Source: Parasedimentitalea huanghaiensis
GTDB lineage: Bacteria > Pseudomonadota > Alphaproteobacteria > Rhodobacterales > Rhodobacteraceae
Direction of reading: 5' to 3'
NCBI RefSeq assembly: GCF_009753675.1
Contig: NZ_WQLV01000001.1
Location: 310,001 to 374,000, forward strand
Length of the DNA stretch: 64,000 nt
Each line of letters begins with the position of its first letter. Within the stretch, counting starts at the first letter, position 1. A program made the translations under genes and the position numbers. A model generated the notes under the pieces. The model worked only from the letters and a program-made list of their open reading frames with translations, did no database searches and was not told the origin of the DNA. This document shows, one piece after another, positions 38,802-49,388 of this stretch.

Positions 38802-38857
38802 AAAGCAGTGATTGCCGCCCGCTTTAGGGTGTGACACATAGGGAAGGACTGGGGACA

Positions 38858-39925
38858 ATGGCGGATCTTTTGACCATGAAAGACAAGAAAAGCGGCGATA
38901 AACAAAAAGCCCTGGATAGCGCTTTAGCGCAGATCGAGCGTCAGTTCGGTAAGGGTTCAATCATGAAGCTCGGTGATGGCAACGCCATCCAGCAAGTCGA
39001 AGCGAGTTCGACTGGCTCGTTGGGGCTGGACATAGCTCTTGGAATTGGCGGTTTGCCAATGGGACGCATAATCGAAATTTACGGACCAGAAAGTTCCGGC
39101 AAAACTACCCTGACTCTGCATTGTGTTGCTGAACAACAGAAAAAGGGCGGTGTTTGCGCTTTTGTGGATGCCGAACATGCTCTCGATCCCATGTATGCGC
39201 AAAAGCTGGGTGTTAATCTTGATGAATTGTTGATTTCTCAACCTGACACCGGCGAGCAGGCTTTGGAGATTACCGACACATTGGTCCGTTCTGGCGCAGT
39301 TAACATGATTGTTGTCGATTCAGTTGCGGCACTTACTCCCAAGTCTGAACTTGAAGGTGATATGGGGGATAGCAGTGTTGGTGTTCAGGCCCGCCTGATG
39401 AGCCAGGCAATGCGGAAATTGACGGGTTCGATCAGCAAATCTAAATGCATGGTGATCTTTATCAACCAGATTCGCATGAAGATTGGCGTGATGTTTGGAT
39501 CACCGGAAACAACCACTGGCGGCAATGCGCTGAAGTTTTACTCATCAGTTCGCCTTGATATTCGCCGTATCGGTGCAATCAAGGATCGAGACGAGGTTGT
39601 TGGCAACGCAACCCGGGTAAAAGTGGTGAAGAACAAAGTGGCTCCGCCCTTCAAGCAGGTTGAGTTCGACATCATGTATGGTGAAGGCATCTCCAAAATG
39701 GGCGAACTTCTGGATTTGGGGGTGGCAGCCGGTGTCGTCAATAAATCAGGCTCTTGGTTCAGTTATGGTGATGAACGCATTGGTCAGGGCCGTGAGAACG
39801 CCAAGACCTATTTGCGTGAACATTCGCATATAGCCTTCGACATCGAAGACAAGATTCGAGCCGCTCATGGATTGGAATTTGACCGTCCAGCAGTTGCGGA
39901 TGGAGACGATATCCTAGAAGCCTGA
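38858..39925 (+). CDS. recA: recombinase RecA
   Basis: RecA forms filaments on single-stranded DNA, drives strand exchange and triggers LexA self-cleavage. The 355-residue protein has the Walker A motif [13 protein letters not shown], Walker [16 protein letters not shown], loop L1 region and the L2 block [27 protein letters not shown]. The ATG at 38858 is preceded by GGGGAC and gives [11 protein letters not shown], the normal N-terminus; a GTG at 38831 is possible but adds nonconserved residues. An SOS box lies upstream and a strong terminator follows. Confidence 0.98.
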   Translation: MADLLTMKDKKSGDKQKALDSALAQIERQFGKGSIMKLGDGNAIQQVEASSTGSLGLDIALGIGGLPMGRIIEIYGPESSGKTTLTLHCVAEQQKKGGVCAFVDAEHALDPMYAQKLGVNLDELLISQPDTGEQALEITDTLVRSGAVNMIVVDSVAALTPKSELEGDMGDSSVGVQARLMSQAMRKLTGSISKSKCMVIFINQIRMKIGVMFGSPETTTGGNALKFYSSVRLDIRRIGAIKDRDEVVGNATRVKVVKNKVAPPFKQVEFDIMYGEGISKMGELLDLGVAAGVVNKSGSWFSYGDERIGQGRENAKTYLREHSHIAFDIEDKIRAAHGLEFDRPAVADGDDILEA

Positions 39926-39948
39926 AAGTGTAGACTACGGGTACAAGA

Positions 39949-39976
39949 GGGCGCAATTTTGATTGCGCCCTTTTTT
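39949..39976 (+). terminator. recA terminator
   Basis: GGGCGCAAT and ATTGCGCCC form a perfect 9-bp stem with a TTTG loop followed by six Ts, 24 bases after the recA stop. Confidence 0.93.
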
Positions 39977-40074
39977 CGTTTGTGTCGGGGCAATGGCAAC
40001 TGTGGACAGTAACCGACGTGGCAGCTAAACCTGATTGAAATGCTGTCCAAAGCCCGCCAAGAGATCATAAAAAC

Positions 40075-42729
40075 ATGCCGACTCTGAACGAAATTCGATC
40101 AACCTTTCTGAACTACTATTCCAAACAAGGGCACGAAGTGGTTGCATCTAGCCCGCTGGTGCCGCGAAATGATCCGACATTGATGTTTGTCAATTCGGGG
40201 ATGGTTCAGTTCAAAAATCTGTTCACGGGTCTGGAAACACGTGACTATAGCCGCGCGACATCGGCTCAGAAGTGCGTAAGGGCAGGTGGCAAGCACAACG
40301 ATCTGGACAATGTTGGTTACACCGCTCGTCATCACACTTTTTTTGAAATGCTGGGTAACTTCAGCTTTGGAGATTATTTCAAAAAAGAAGCAATCCCTTT
40401 TGCTTGGGAACTGTTGACCAAAGAGTTCGATATTCCCAAGGATCGGTTGTTGGTGACTGTCTATCATACTGATGACGAAGCCGCAGAGATCTGGAAGAAG
40501 GTTGCAGGGTTAAGCGACGACCGAATTATTCGTATCCCTACAAATGATAATTTCTGGCAGATGGGGCCAACTGGTCCTTGTGGTCCATGTACAGAAATAT
40601 TCTTTGATCATGGCGATCATATCCCGGGTGGCCCCCCAGGGAGCCCAGATGAGGACGGTGACCGTTTTATCGAGATCTGGAACGTAGTGTTCATGCAGAA
40701 CGAGCAGTTTGAAGATGGCTCGATGACGGAACTTGATATGCAGTCGATAGACACTGGTATGGGGTTGGAGCGGATTGGTGCCTTGTTGCAGGGCAGCCAT
40801 GACAATTATGATACGGATCTGTTCAAAACATTGATCGAAGCCTCGGCCAATGCCACCTCAGTTGATCCCTATGGCGAACAAAATGTGCACCATAGGGTGA
40901 TTGCAGATCATCTTCGCTCTACGTCCTTTTTAATCGCTGACGGTGTAATGCCCTCAAATGATGGCCGCGGCTATGTTCTTCGACGTATCATGCGCCGAGC
41001 CATGCGGCATGCACATTTGCTCGGGGCTAAAGATCCTGTGATGCATCAGTTGGTTCCTACACTGGTGCAACTTATGGGTAGTGCATATCCTGAGCTTGGC
41101 CAGGCTCAGATGTTGATCGAAGAAACCCTGAAACAAGAAGAAACTCGGTTTAAGCAGACCCTGGATCGCGGGCTGAAATTGCTCGATGACGAGCTGGATG
41201 GGTTGGATGAAGGAGCACCTTTGCCAGGGAGAGCAGCCTTCAAGCTATATGACACCTACGGATTTCCATTGGACCTGACGCAGGATGCTTTGCGTGAAAA
41301 AAACCGCAGTGTCGATACCGAAGGCTTTGACAGCGCTATGGCTGAACAAAAGGCCAAGGCCCGCGCAGCTTGGACTGGTTCGGGTGAAGCAGCAGATAGC
41401 ACCGTTTGGTTTGATATAGCCGAAGAACAAGGGGCAACAGATTTCCTAGGTTACGACACTATCGTTGCTGAAGGCCAAGTCGCTGCACTCGTCCAAAACG
41501 GAAATCAGGTTCAAACTGCAGCTCTTGGGGAAGAGGTTCAGATTGTCCTCAATCAAAGCCCGTTTTATGCAGAATCGGGAGGCCAGGTTGGCGACAGCGG
41601 TATGATCCGCAGCGACACTGGAACAGCACGTGTTACAAGCACGCGTAAGGTGGCAGGAGTGTTCATTCACTTTGCAAATGTCACCGAAGGCAAGATCGAT
41701 GCGGGCACTGGTGCACAGCTAAAGGTCGATTCAGAGCGTCGCGCTAACATCCGCGCAAATCATTCTGCCACCCACCTGCTACATGAGGCCTTGCGGGAAA
41801 CCCTTGGAACTCACGTTGCACAGCGCGGATCGCTGAACGCTGATGATCGCTTACGTTTTGATTTTAGTCATTCAAAAGCCATGACAACTGAGCAGTTGTC
41901 AAAAGTTGCCGCTGATGTGAACGCCTATATTCGGCAAAACACTGTTGTTGAAACTAGAATAATGACGCCTGATGATGCGCGGGAAATCGGTGCGCAGGCT
42001 TTGTTCGGCGAAAAATATGGTGACGAAGTTCGGGTTGTGTCGATGGGGCACGCCAACACCGGCAAAGGGCGCGATGGCATGACTTATTCCATCGAGCTTT
42101 GCGGTGGTACACACGTACGCCAGACCGGCGACATTGGTACATTTGTATTGCTAGGTGATAGCGCCTCGTCATCCGGTGTACGCAGGATCGAAGCCCTGAC
42201 AGGAGCAGCGGCCTTTGCGCATCTTGAACGCGAAGCGTCCCAACTGGGAGCTGTAGCCGGCGCGCTGAAGGCACAACCTGCCGATGTTCTAGAACGGCTG
42301 AAAGGCCTTATGGACGAGCGCAAGTCTTTGCAAAATGAAGTTGCTCAATTACGCCGTGAACTTGCGATGTCTGGTGGATCAGGACCGAGTGCCGAGGCAA
42401 AACAGGTCGGTGGGGTAGCCTTCATTGCACAGGTGTTGAATGGTGTGTCCGGTCGAGATCTTCCAGCCCTTATTGACGAACATAAAGAACGTCTGGGCTC
42501 CGGTGCGGTGTTGTTGATTGCTGATACTGGTGGAAAAGTGGCTGTAGCGGCGGGCGTAACAAAAGATTTGATCGGCACAGTTTCAGCCGTGGATCTGGTT
42601 AAGGCTGCTGTGGTTGAACTGGGCGGGAAGGGTGGCGGAGGCCGCCCCGATATGGCGCAGGGCGGTGCAAAAGATGTAACGAATTCTGACGCGGCGATCT
42701 CAGCCGCTGAAAACGTATTGGGAGGTTGA
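40075..42729 (+). CDS. alaS: alanyl-tRNA synthetase
   Basis: AlaS charges tRNA-Ala and edits mischarged Ser/Gly. The 884-residue protein has the class II catalytic core ([23 protein letters not shown] at the start, then [15 protein letters not shown]), the editing domain zinc-site motif [11 protein letters not shown] with the downstream C-x3-H pair in CGGTH, and a C-terminal coiled-coil/C-Ala region ([22 protein letters not shown] onward). Length and order are normal. The next gene starts two bases after the stop. Confidence 0.97.
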   Translation: MPTLNEIRSTFLNYYSKQGHEVVASSPLVPRNDPTLMFVNSGMVQFKNLFTGLETRDYSRATSAQKCVRAGGKHNDLDNVGYTARHHTFFEMLGNFSFGDYFKKEAIPFAWELLTKEFDIPKDRLLVTVYHTDDEAAEIWKKVAGLSDDRIIRIPTNDNFWQMGPTGPCGPCTEIFFDHGDHIPGGPPGSPDEDGDRFIEIWNVVFMQNEQFEDGSMTELDMQSIDTGMGLERIGALLQGSHDNYDTDLFKTLIEASANATSVDPYGEQNVHHRVIADHLRSTSFLIADGVMPSNDGRGYVLRRIMRRAMRHAHLLGAKDPVMHQLVPTLVQLMGSAYPELGQAQMLIEETLKQEETRFKQTLDRGLKLLDDELDGLDEGAPLPGRAAFKLYDTYGFPLDLTQDALREKNRSVDTEGFDSAMAEQKAKARAAWTGSGEAADSTVWFDIAEEQGATDFLGYDTIVAEGQVAALVQNGNQVQTAALGEEVQIVLNQSPFYAESGGQVGDSGMIRSDTGTARVTSTRKVAGVFIHFANVTEGKIDAGTGAQLKVDSERRANIRANHSATHLLHEALRETLGTHVAQRGSLNADDRLRFDFSHSKAMTTEQLSKVAADVNAYIRQNTVVETRIMTPDDAREIGAQALFGEKYGDEVRVVSMGHANTGKGRDGMTYSIELCGGTHVRQTGDIGTFVLLGDSASSSGVRRIEALTGAAAFAHLEREASQLGAVAGALKAQPADVLERLKGLMDERKSLQNEVAQLRRELAMSGGSGPSAEAKQVGGVAFIAQVLNGVSGRDLPALIDEHKERLGSGAVLLIADTGGKVAVAAGVTKDLIGTVSAVDLVKAAVVELGGKGGGGRPDMAQGGAKDVTNSDAAISAAENVLGG

Positions 42730-42731
42730 TG

Positions 42732-43019
42732 ATGGGCGCACTTTGGATTGCACATGTAACTGTGACTGATGACGAGGCATATGGCAAATATGCAAAGCTG
42801 GCCGGCCCTGCAATCGCAAAGCATGGTGGCGAATTTGTTGCCCGTGGTGGACGTTTTGTGCAACTGGAAGGCAAGGAACGTCCACGAAATGTTGTCGCCA
42901 AATTCCCCTCAGTTGATGCAGCCGTTGGTTGCTACCACAGCGAAGAATATCAAGAAGCTTTAAATCATGCGCGCGGTGCGTCGGAGCGCGAACTGATGGT
43001 TGTCGAAACCAGCGAGTGA
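42732..43019 (+). CDS. DUF1330 family protein
   Basis: This 95-residue protein belongs to the DUF1330 family of small dimeric alpha+beta-barrel-like proteins (ALWIAHVTVTDDEAYGKYAKL, then GGRFVQLEGKERPRNVVAKFPS, then YHSEEYQEAL). The function is unknown. GGAGG (42721-42725) six bases before the ATG at 42732 decides the start; a second ATG at 42729 is too near the site. The gene nearly abuts alaS, so it is probably transcribed with it, and a bidirectional terminator follows. Confidence 0.85.
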   Translation: MGALWIAHVTVTDDEAYGKYAKLAGPAIAKHGGEFVARGGRFVQLEGKERPRNVVAKFPSVDAAVGCYHSEEYQEALNHARGASERELMVVETSE

Positions 43020-43069
43020 TTGGCTTTACGAACCGTTTGAAACATCTGTGTGTGTTCCTAATTAGATGA

Positions 43070-43108
43070 GTAAGGGGCGCCGGTGAAAACCGACGCCCCT
43101 TACTTTTT
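43070..43108. terminator. bidirectional terminator between DUF1330 gene and typA
   Basis: A long stem (GTAAGGGGCG with CGCCCCTTAC, then CGGT with ACCG around a GAAA tetraloop) with T-rich sequence on the right and A-rich sequence on the left can end transcription from both sides. Confidence 0.85.
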
Positions 43109-43125
43109 AGTATACCAATTTAGTC

Positions 43126-44946
43126 TTAACCGGCTGCGCGGGCGGCACGTTTACGCTCGTGTGGGTCCAGATGACGCTTACGCAAGCGGATCGCATTTGG
43201 CGTGACTTCAACCAATTCGTCGTTGTCAATGTAAGCGATCGATTGCTCCAGAGACAGCGTTACCGGTGTTGTCAAACGTACAGCTTCGTCGGTGCCGGAT
43301 GCACGCACGTTGGTAAGTTTCTTACCCTTCAGCGGGTTCACTTCCAAATCATTTTCACGGCTGTGTTCACCAATAATCATGCCTTGATAGATATCAGCCT
43401 GAGCGCCGATGAACATTTTCCCACGTTCTTCTAGGTTCCACAGCGCAAAGGCCACAGATTGACCGCTCTCCATTGAAATCAGAACACCAGCTCTACGGCC
43501 TGGGATCTTGCCTTTGAAAGCTTCCCAGTCATGGAATACGCGGTTTAGTACACCGGTACCGCGCGTATCCGTCATGAATTCTCCTTGGTATCCGATCAAA
43601 CCACGAGACGGCACATGGGCAATAATACGGGTCTTGCCGACGCCAGCTGGCTTCATTTCGGTTAGAACACCCTTACGAACGCTGGTCAGCTTTTCGATTA
43701 CGACGCCAGAGTATTCGTCATCAACATCAATGGTGACTTCTTCAACCGGCTCCATTTTTTGACCATCAACGTCACGGAACAACACTTGTGGGCGTGAGAT
43801 CGAAAGTTCGAAGCCTTCACGACGCATGTTCTCGATCAGAACACCCATCTGGAGTTCGCCACGACCAGCAACCTCAAAAGCGTCTCCGCCGGGCGTGTCG
43901 GTGATGCGGATTGCAACGTTGGTTTCTGCTTCTTTCAACAAGCGGTTACGGATAACTCGCGACTGAACGTGTTTACCGTCGCGACCGGCCAAGGGGCTGT
44001 CGTTGATCCCAAAAGTGACGGTAATCGTTGGTGGATCAATCGGCTGGGCTTCCATAGCTTCGGTAACCTGAGGGTCGACAATACTGTCAGCAACAGTGAC
44101 TTTAGCCATACCGGCGATTGACACAATGTCTCCGGCCTCGGCAACATCAATCGGTTGCTGGGTCAGGCCACGAAACGCCAGGACTTTGGTTACCCGAAAG
44201 CTCTCTATCTGCGTCCCATCACGGGAGAGGCCCTTCATCGTTTCGCCGGCTTTCAAAGTACCACTTTCGACGCGGCCCGTTAGTAGGCGCCCAATGAACG
44301 GGTCATGCCCCAAAGTGGTGGCAAGCATCCGGAAAGGTTCGTCTTTGCGAGTTTGTTGTGCAGGTGCTGGTACGTGTTCGACGATCAAATCGAACAATGC
44401 AGACAGATCCTTGCGTGGTCCTTCAAGCGACATATCTGCCCAGCCAGAACGCCCCGACGCATACATCGACGGGAAGTCCAGTTGTTCATCTGACGCACCC
44501 AGGTTTGCGAACAGATCAAAGCACTCATCCAGAGCTCGGTCAGGCTCACCATCAGGTTTGTCGACTTTATTGACCACAACAATAGGTTTCAGACCTAATG
44601 CAAGGGCCTTGGAAGTAACGAATTTTGTTTGCGGCATAGGGCCTTCGGCAGCATCCACCAAGAGAACCACGCCATCGACCATCGACAGAATCCGTTCAAC
44701 TTCTCCGCCAAAGTCGGCGTGGCCCGGTGTATCGACGATATTGATACGCGTCCCATTCCATTCCACTGAAGTGGCTTTTGCAAGGATGGTGATGCCGCGT
44801 TCACGCTCCAGGTCATTGGAATCCATGGCCCGTTCAGCCACAGCTTGGTTGTCGCGGAAAACACCGGATTGTTTTAGCATTTCATCCACGAGAGTGGTTT
44901 TACCGTGGTCCACGTGGGCAATGATCGCAATGTTGCGCAGGTCCAT
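43126..44946 (-). CDS. typA: ribosome-associated GTPase TypA/BipA
   Basis: TypA is a translational GTPase of the EF-G group that helps 50S assembly and stress growth. The 606-residue protein starts [24 protein letters not shown] (G1), followed by RGITILAK (G2), [11 protein letters not shown] (G3), [11 protein letters not shown] (G4) and a SALN-like G5 region. Domains II, III and V and the TypA-specific C-terminal domain follow, with GIDPDK-like motifs absent and the TypA LTPxxIRLRK-type ending visible as [14 protein letters not shown]. It is monocistronic. Confidence 0.96.
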   Translation of the reverse strand: MDLRNIAIIAHVDHGKTTLVDEMLKQSGVFRDNQAVAERAMDSNDLERERGITILAKATSVEWNGTRINIVDTPGHADFGGEVERILSMVDGVVLLVDAAEGPMPQTKFVTSKALALGLKPIVVVNKVDKPDGEPDRALDECFDLFANLGASDEQLDFPSMYASGRSGWADMSLEGPRKDLSALFDLIVEHVPAPAQQTRKDEPFRMLATTLGHDPFIGRLLTGRVESGTLKAGETMKGLSRDGTQIESFRVTKVLAFRGLTQQPIDVAEAGDIVSIAGMAKVTVADSIVDPQVTEAMEAQPIDPPTITVTFGINDSPLAGRDGKHVQSRVIRNRLLKEAETNVAIRITDTPGGDAFEVAGRGELQMGVLIENMRREGFELSISRPQVLFRDVDGQKMEPVEEVTIDVDDEYSGVVIEKLTSVRKGVLTEMKPAGVGKTRIIAHVPSRGLIGYQGEFMTDTRGTGVLNRVFHDWEAFKGKIPGRRAGVLISMESGQSVAFALWNLEERGKMFIGAQADIYQGMIIGEHSRENDLEVNPLKGKKLTNVRASGTDEAVRLTTPVTLSLEQSIAYIDNDELVEVTPNAIRLRKRHLDPHERKRAARAAG

Positions 44947-45069
44947 GAAGTCAGCCTTTGTATGGGAGTTGATGCGCCCATAGCCTGATCACAGCTCAAA
45001 GGCCAGAGAAAACACATATCTGTTGCATCAAACCTGTCAGATCACCGGATCAGAGCAACTTTTTGCCAC

Positions 45070-45405
45070 TTAGTGATGTGAAGAATCCGAATAGAGGTGG
45101 ATGATCAAGATGCCAATCAGAATGAGGGACATTCCAAGTATCGCGGGCAGATCCAATCGTTGGCCAAAAACTGCATATCCAATAGCTGCTATCGTAACGA
45201 TGCCTAATCCAGACCAAATAGCGTAAACAATGCCAACAGGCATGACCTTAAACGTAAGTCCCATCATGTAAAACGAGAACCCATAGGCAAACAGGACGAT
45301 AAGTGACGGAAGCAAACGTGAAAACTGTTGGCTGGCCTGTAGTGCAGTTGTGCCAATTGTCTCTGCGATGACTGCTACAATTAGATAAATATAATGGACA
45401 GGCAT
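45070..45405 (-). CDS. SMR family small multidrug exporter
   Basis: The 111-residue protein has four membrane segments and matches the EmrE/SugE superfamily. The essential glutamate lies in the first helix (VIAETIGTTAL, E14), and the conserved VMPVGIVYAIWSGLGIV pattern is in the third. It is the drug-proton antiporter (EmrE-like) type rather than a SugE type by the WSGLG motif. It probably exports quaternary ammonium or aromatic cations as a dimer. The gene stands alone after typA. Confidence 0.88.
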   Translation of the reverse strand: MPVHYIYLIVAVIAETIGTTALQASQQFSRLLPSLIVLFAYGFSFYMMGLTFKVMPVGIVYAIWSGLGIVTIAAIGYAVFGQRLDLPAILGMSLILIGILIIHLYSDSSHH

Positions 45406-45661
45406 GTGGTGGCTTTCGAACAGTTCACAGGGAGGTGGCCCTTAAATTGCGCCTTTGATAGCGTTTGCGACAAACCGTGCTGATCAGAAAACGGCGTCAA
45501 CTGTCGTCTCTTGACCGATATCGGTAAAAGGTCTGTATGAATGAACAACGGCCTGTGCGCTGGAACACTCGACCTCTTTATGGCTGCAGTATAGAGGAGT
45601 TCCGAAATCGTTTGACTAAACCAGATGAATTTTTTCGCCTTGAGTTCAGGAAGGAAACCCG

Positions 45662-46441
45662 ATGTGCCGCTGGGCTGCCTATTTTGGAGACCCCATTTTT
45701 CTGGAAGATATCATCTCCCGACCTGATCACTCCTTGATTGCGCAAAGCCAAGAGGCAGAGGAAAGCAAAACATCAACCAACGGAGATGGGTTTGGAGTGG
45801 CTTGGTATGAAAACCGTCCGACTCCGGGGCAATATCGAGATGTCTACCCTGCTTGGTCGGACCCAAATCTACGGGCAGTGGCGCACCAGGTTCGTTCTGG
45901 TCTGTTTTTAGCCCATGTCCGCGCCTCTACAGGGTCTGCAATTAGTCGCAACAATTGTCATCCGTTCACCGCCGGGTCATGGAGTTTTATGCACAACGGT
46001 CAGGTTGGTGGTTTCGAACTTTTTCGTAAGCAAGCCGACATGAGTGTACCTGATGAACTGTATCAACATCGCAAGGGTGCCACCGACAGTGAAATCCTGT
46101 TTCTGCTAGCCTTAGGCGAAGGGTTGGACAGGGACCCGCAGGCGGCGCTTTCTCGCGCTGTCGCCCGAATGGAAAACCTTTCTCGTCAAAGCGGTATCTC
46201 ACCACATATGCGATTGTCAGTCGCCTTTTCAGACGGGAAACGACTATTTGCAGCCCGATATTCTTCGGATCATATCGCGCCTTCGGTCTATTACCGCTGG
46301 TGTGAAACCCGGCAGGGCTGGGCTGTCGTATCTGAGCCATTGGAACCAGATGAGGAGGGCTGGACAGAACTCCTGCCGGGGAAGTTTCTCGAGCTAAATG
46401 GCAAAGGCACGGTGCTATCCGAGTTCCTTCCTAGCTTTTAG
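45662..46441 (+). CDS. class II glutamine amidotransferase
   Basis: The 259-residue protein begins MCRWAAYFGDP: the N-terminal Cys2 is the nucleophile after Met removal. Other landmarks are GDGFGVAWYE, FLAHVRAST, NCHPF, and FMHNGQV, which build the N-terminal-nucleophile glutaminase site. It resembles the YafJ/EgtC group. The acceptor of the released ammonia is unknown; EgtC-type activity would need ergothioneine genes, which are not here. The gene overlaps the tail of the convergent tetR gene by 11 bases. Confidence 0.86.
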   Translation: MCRWAAYFGDPIFLEDIISRPDHSLIAQSQEAEESKTSTNGDGFGVAWYENRPTPGQYRDVYPAWSDPNLRAVAHQVRSGLFLAHVRASTGSAISRNNCHPFTAGSWSFMHNGQVGGFELFRKQADMSVPDELYQHRKGATDSEILFLLALGEGLDRDPQAALSRAVARMENLSRQSGISPHMRLSVAFSDGKRLFAARYSSDHIAPSVYYRWCETRQGWAVVSEPLEPDEEGWTELLPGKFLELNGKGTVLSEFLPSF

Positions 46442-47000
46442 GTTTGGCGCCCTCTAGAATCGTTTCTGCGATAGTCTTTGCATCCTGCGCGGCCGTTTCG
46501 CTTTGGCTAACATGGGCTGCTATGATTGCGCCCTCTTTCAACACCATTAGCTGCCGGGTCAGAGTATTAGTGTCGTCGTAGCCTGCCAAAACAAGCAACT
46601 TTTCAATATGCTCCGCCAGAAGCAGTTTATGCTCGGCGGATTGGCGGCGAATGGGGTGGTTTGGTTCTTGAAATTCTGATGAAGCTTTGATGAACATGCA
46701 GCCATGAAATTCAGAACTGTTGAACCATTCGCCCAGCACATCAAACAATGCAAGAACTTGGCCTTTGGGTGTCTCTGACAACTCTTCTTGACGCCGTTGC
46801 ACCATATTGCGAAATAGCTCATCCCTTAGGCGTAACGACGCAAGAATGAGATCTTCTTTCGTTTTGAAGTGCTTATACATGGATGTTTTAGAAATCCCGG
46901 TTTCTTTCACCAGCATATCCATGCCAGTTGCGTGAAAGCCATTTAGATAAAACACTGAAAGCGCTTTTTGGACCAGTTCATCTCGTTTGTTCGCACGCAT
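46431..47000 (-). CDS. TetR/AcrR family transcriptional regulator
   Basis: A 189-residue regulator. The N-terminal helix-turn-helix is FYLNGFHATGMDMLVKETGISKTSMYKHFKTKEDLI (residues about 17-52). The C-terminal ligand domain (LGEWFNSSEFHGCMFIKASSEF) resembles TetR proteins near reductases and transporters. Upstream lie a 14-base palindrome and an 11-bp stem inverted repeat that may be its operators. No obvious divergent target gene is next to it, as the upstream gene on that side is in the same direction. Confidence 0.9.
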   Translation of the reverse strand: MRANKRDELVQKALSVFYLNGFHATGMDMLVKETGISKTSMYKHFKTKEDLILASLRLRDELFRNMVQRRQEELSETPKGQVLALFDVLGEWFNSSEFHGCMFIKASSEFQEPNHPIRRQSAEHKLLLAEHIEKLLVLAGYDDTNTLTRQLMVLKEGAIIAAHVSQSETAAQDAKTIAETILEGAKPKS

Positions 47001-47061
47001 TTTGTAGCCACCCAGATAAATGAACCATATTCGGCTGCCTTCATTGGCAAACTAGGGCGAT

Positions 47062-47075
47062 GAATACTGGTATTC
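47062..47075. promoter_or_regulatory. palindrome upstream of tetR
   Basis: GAATACTGGTATTC is a perfect palindrome with six-base arms, 62 bases upstream of the tetR start. It is of the right size for a TetR half of a dimer operator. Confidence 0.45.
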
Positions 47076-47090
47076 AAGTGTTCATTAATT

Positions 47091-47129
47091 ACAGATCAGT
47101 ACACCGCAAATTGGAGGCTACTGATCTGT
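47091..47129. promoter_or_regulatory. inverted repeat with 11-bp arms upstream of tetR
   Basis: ACAGATCAGTA (47091-47101) and TACTGATCTGT (47119-47129) are perfect inverted arms around a 17-base spacer. It may be an operator or an mRNA leader hairpin. It is not followed by a U-tract that would make a terminator on the minus strand; on the plus strand TCATTTTT follows, but no plus-strand gene ends here. Confidence 0.5.
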
Positions 47130-47256
47130 TCATTTTTCATCAAACCAATACAAAAAATCGGATGGAAACCTAAGGAAAAGGTCAAGGTTTTGTATATGAT
47201 CAGGCGTCAAAGCTAGGCAACCATGAGATCATACTTTGAGGATACAGGTGGAACTG

Positions 47257-48417
47257 CTAGTCGCGGTTTTGGCTCACAAACCAAGGTTCGATTTGGGAGC
47301 GCACAAAATCCCAAACTCTTGGCGCACCCAAATTGACCTTATCGCCGACACGAGAATCGACTTGAGCCAGAGACACCGAATATTCGATCCAGCTACCACC
47401 GCCATTTTTCAGATTCAAAAGAACAGGCTGAACTCTGTCGATAGATTTAGCATAGATTGCATCATTGCTTTGAGCGGCCTCGAATTCATGCCACAAAGCA
47501 GTGAATGACACCTTCTGCGCTTCAGGAAGCAATCCAAACAAGCGCTTTGCAGCGGCCTCTTCTTTGGCAGCCATCTCCGTATGATCGATGTCACCGTGAA
47601 TAGGCGCATCTCCTGCATCAATCTCAACTAAATCATGCAAAAGAAGCATTTGCATCACTCGGTTAATGTCGATTTCAACAATTGAGTGCTCAGCCAATAC
47701 CCACGCGTACAACATTATATGCCAGCTATGTTCCGCGGAATTCTCCCGGCGCGAACCGCTACCCAATAACGTGGCACGGTGAACGTGCTTCAATTGGTCT
47801 GCTTCATTTAAAAACGGCAACCGTGAAGTAAACGCTGTACAATCTAAGGTATTGGGCCGCCCCAATAACAACGAGGCATGGGCAAAGGCTGTGGGGAGAT
47901 TCTGCTCTAGTGAAGCAGCGCGACCACCATCAATGTTGCCTTTAACTATCTCTAAATGTTCAGGAACTGGATCAATGCCATAGAGGGTTTGAAAAATTGG
48001 CTGACAACGGTCCAGTTGCTTGGCAAACATTGCATCAATGCTTTGGTTTGCCTCAAACTCGCGCCATAGATCTAACATTTCCAAGCCCAGATCATCGGGA
48101 AGGAGGCCAAACAAACGTTGCGCTGCTACTTCTTCGGCCTGCGCTACTTTTTGCCAGTCTGTAACTTGATGTATGGGGTGATCGCCTACATCAATTTCAA
48201 CCAAGTCATGCAACAGCAGCATTTTGATGACACGTGAAATCTGCACCTCTGGGGCGGCAAGAGGGGCGAGAACGAGGGCGTAGAGCGCTAAATGCCAACT
48301 ATGCTCTGCCGAGTTTTCACAGCGTGAACAATCAATAACTAGATTTGCGCGTACAACATTGCGGAGCTTGTCAGCTTCCTCAAGAAACTCAAACTGCGCA
48401 GCCAGCCGGTCTTTCAC
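47257..48417 (-). CDS. protein with two tandem HD domains
   Basis: The 386-residue protein is an internal duplication of a YfbR/HDDC2-like HD-domain nucleotidase-type unit. The first copy (about 1-190) has ENSAEHSWHLALYA and LLLHDLVEIDVGD; the second (about 196-386) has ENSAEHSWHIMLYA and LLLHDLVEIDAGD. Both keep the H-...-HD-...-D metal ligands. Relatives are 5'-deoxynucleotidases acting on dNMPs. A fused pair of intact copies is unusual; both sites look competent. It overlaps the small gene upstream by an ATGA junction. Confidence 0.85.
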   Translation of the reverse strand: MKDRLAAQFEFLEEADKLRNVVRANLVIDCSRCENSAEHSWHLALYALVLAPLAAPEVQISRVIKMLLLHDLVEIDVGDHPIHQVTDWQKVAQAEEVAAQRLFGLLPDDLGLEMLDLWREFEANQSIDAMFAKQLDRCQPIFQTLYGIDPVPEHLEIVKGNIDGGRAASLEQNLPTAFAHASLLLGRPNTLDCTAFTSRLPFLNEADQLKHVHRATLLGSGSRRENSAEHSWHIMLYAWVLAEHSIVEIDINRVMQMLLLHDLVEIDAGDAPIHGDIDHTEMAAKEEAAAKRLFGLLPEAQKVSFTALWHEFEAAQSNDAIYAKSIDRVQPVLLNLKNGGGSWIEYSVSLAQVDSRVGDKVNLGAPRVWDFVRSQIEPWFVSQNRD

Positions 48418-48662
48418 GATTTTGTCTTCGCGGCTGCTTCGGCTGCAACTTGAGCTTCGGAAATCTTGGAATTGAGGAACTTACGCGCAGTACGTTCAGC
48501 CAAACGCACACGGATTTCGGTTAGAAAGGCTTCTTCCAGTGTTTGTGAGGAAGCGGCCAATACGCCGCTTACCTCCATGAATAAACGGTCCTGACCAGTG
48601 GCATCCTGTACTTTCATAGTGTCGTCTGCCAGCTTTTCTGCGAGCCGTTCTAACGTACCCAT
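48414..48662 (-). CDS. small conserved protein of unknown function
   Basis: This 82-residue, mostly helical protein is charged, with an Ala/Lys-rich C-terminus. I do not recognise a domain. It overlaps the tandem-HD gene by an ATGA junction (48414-48417) and the alpha/beta hydrolase gene by one base, so all three are one transcription and translation unit. It lacks signal or membrane sequences. Confidence 0.65.
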   Translation of the reverse strand: MGTLERLAEKLADDTMKVQDATGQDRLFMEVSGVLAASSQTLEEAFLTEIRVRLAERTARKFLNSKISEAQVAAEAAAKTKS

Positions 48663-49315
48663 CAGCGTGTGTTTTCTGTAAGTCTGCGCTTCACGTATTC
48701 GGACACGTTACCAATCATTGTGTCCATGTGAGGCTCCTGGAAAAAGTGGTCGGCCCCTGGGATTTCCTGATGGGTAATTGTGATACCTTTCTGCTCATGA
48801 AGTTTGTTCACAAGGTTAACGGTATCAGCAGGAGGTGCGACGCGGTCAGAGGTACCGTTGATGACCAGACCCGAGGACGGGCAGGGCGCAAGGAATGAAA
48901 AATCATACATATTCGCCGGCGGCGAAACTGATATGAAACCTGTAATTTCTGGGCGGCGCATCAACAGCTGCATGCCAATCCAAGAGCCGAAGGAAAAGCC
49001 CGCAACCCAGCAGTGTTTCGAGTTGTTGTTCATCGATTGCAGGTAATCGAGTGCCGAAGCTGCGTCAGACAGCTCTCCGACCCCTTGATCGTATTCACCT
49101 TGACTGCGCCCAACACCTCGAAAATTGAAGCGTAAAACAGTGAACCCCATATTGTAGAACGCATAGTGTAGATTATAGACCACCTTGTTGTTCATGGTGC
49201 CGCCGAATTGAGGATGCGGATGCAAGACGATGGCGATGGGGGCGTCTTTTTCTTTTTGTGGATGATAGCGGCCTTCAAGGCGGCCTTCGGGTCCGGGAAA
49301 AATGACCTCAGGCAT
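48662..49315 (-). CDS. alpha/beta hydrolase
   Basis: The 217-residue alpha/beta hydrolase has the catalytic triad: Ser in GFSFGSW, Asp in GTSDRVAPP and His in GADHFFQ. The oxyanion region is LHPHPQFGGT, and RFNFRGVGRSQGEYDQG is typical of this cytosolic subfamily found across proteobacteria. The substrate is unknown. It is the first gene of the hydrolase/small protein/tandem-HD unit and is divergent from iscR across a 191-base gap that holds the iron-responsive site. Confidence 0.88.
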   Translation of the reverse strand: MPEVIFPGPEGRLEGRYHPQKEKDAPIAIVLHPHPQFGGTMNNKVVYNLHYAFYNMGFTVLRFNFRGVGRSQGEYDQGVGELSDAASALDYLQSMNNNSKHCWVAGFSFGSWIGMQLLMRRPEITGFISVSPPANMYDFSFLAPCPSSGLVINGTSDRVAPPADTVNLVNKLHEQKGITITHQEIPGADHFFQEPHMDTMIGNVSEYVKRRLTENTR

Positions 49316-49388
49316 GGGCGGTTGGATCCTACTCTGACTTTTGCGGGAAGTACCTGCAGGGTAAACTTGACGAATTCCCTAGGGCACC

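Noticed and set aside
45537-45737. Plus-strand frame before the amidotransferase
   Set aside because: It overlaps the well-supported MCRWAAYFGDP start in another frame and has no domain.
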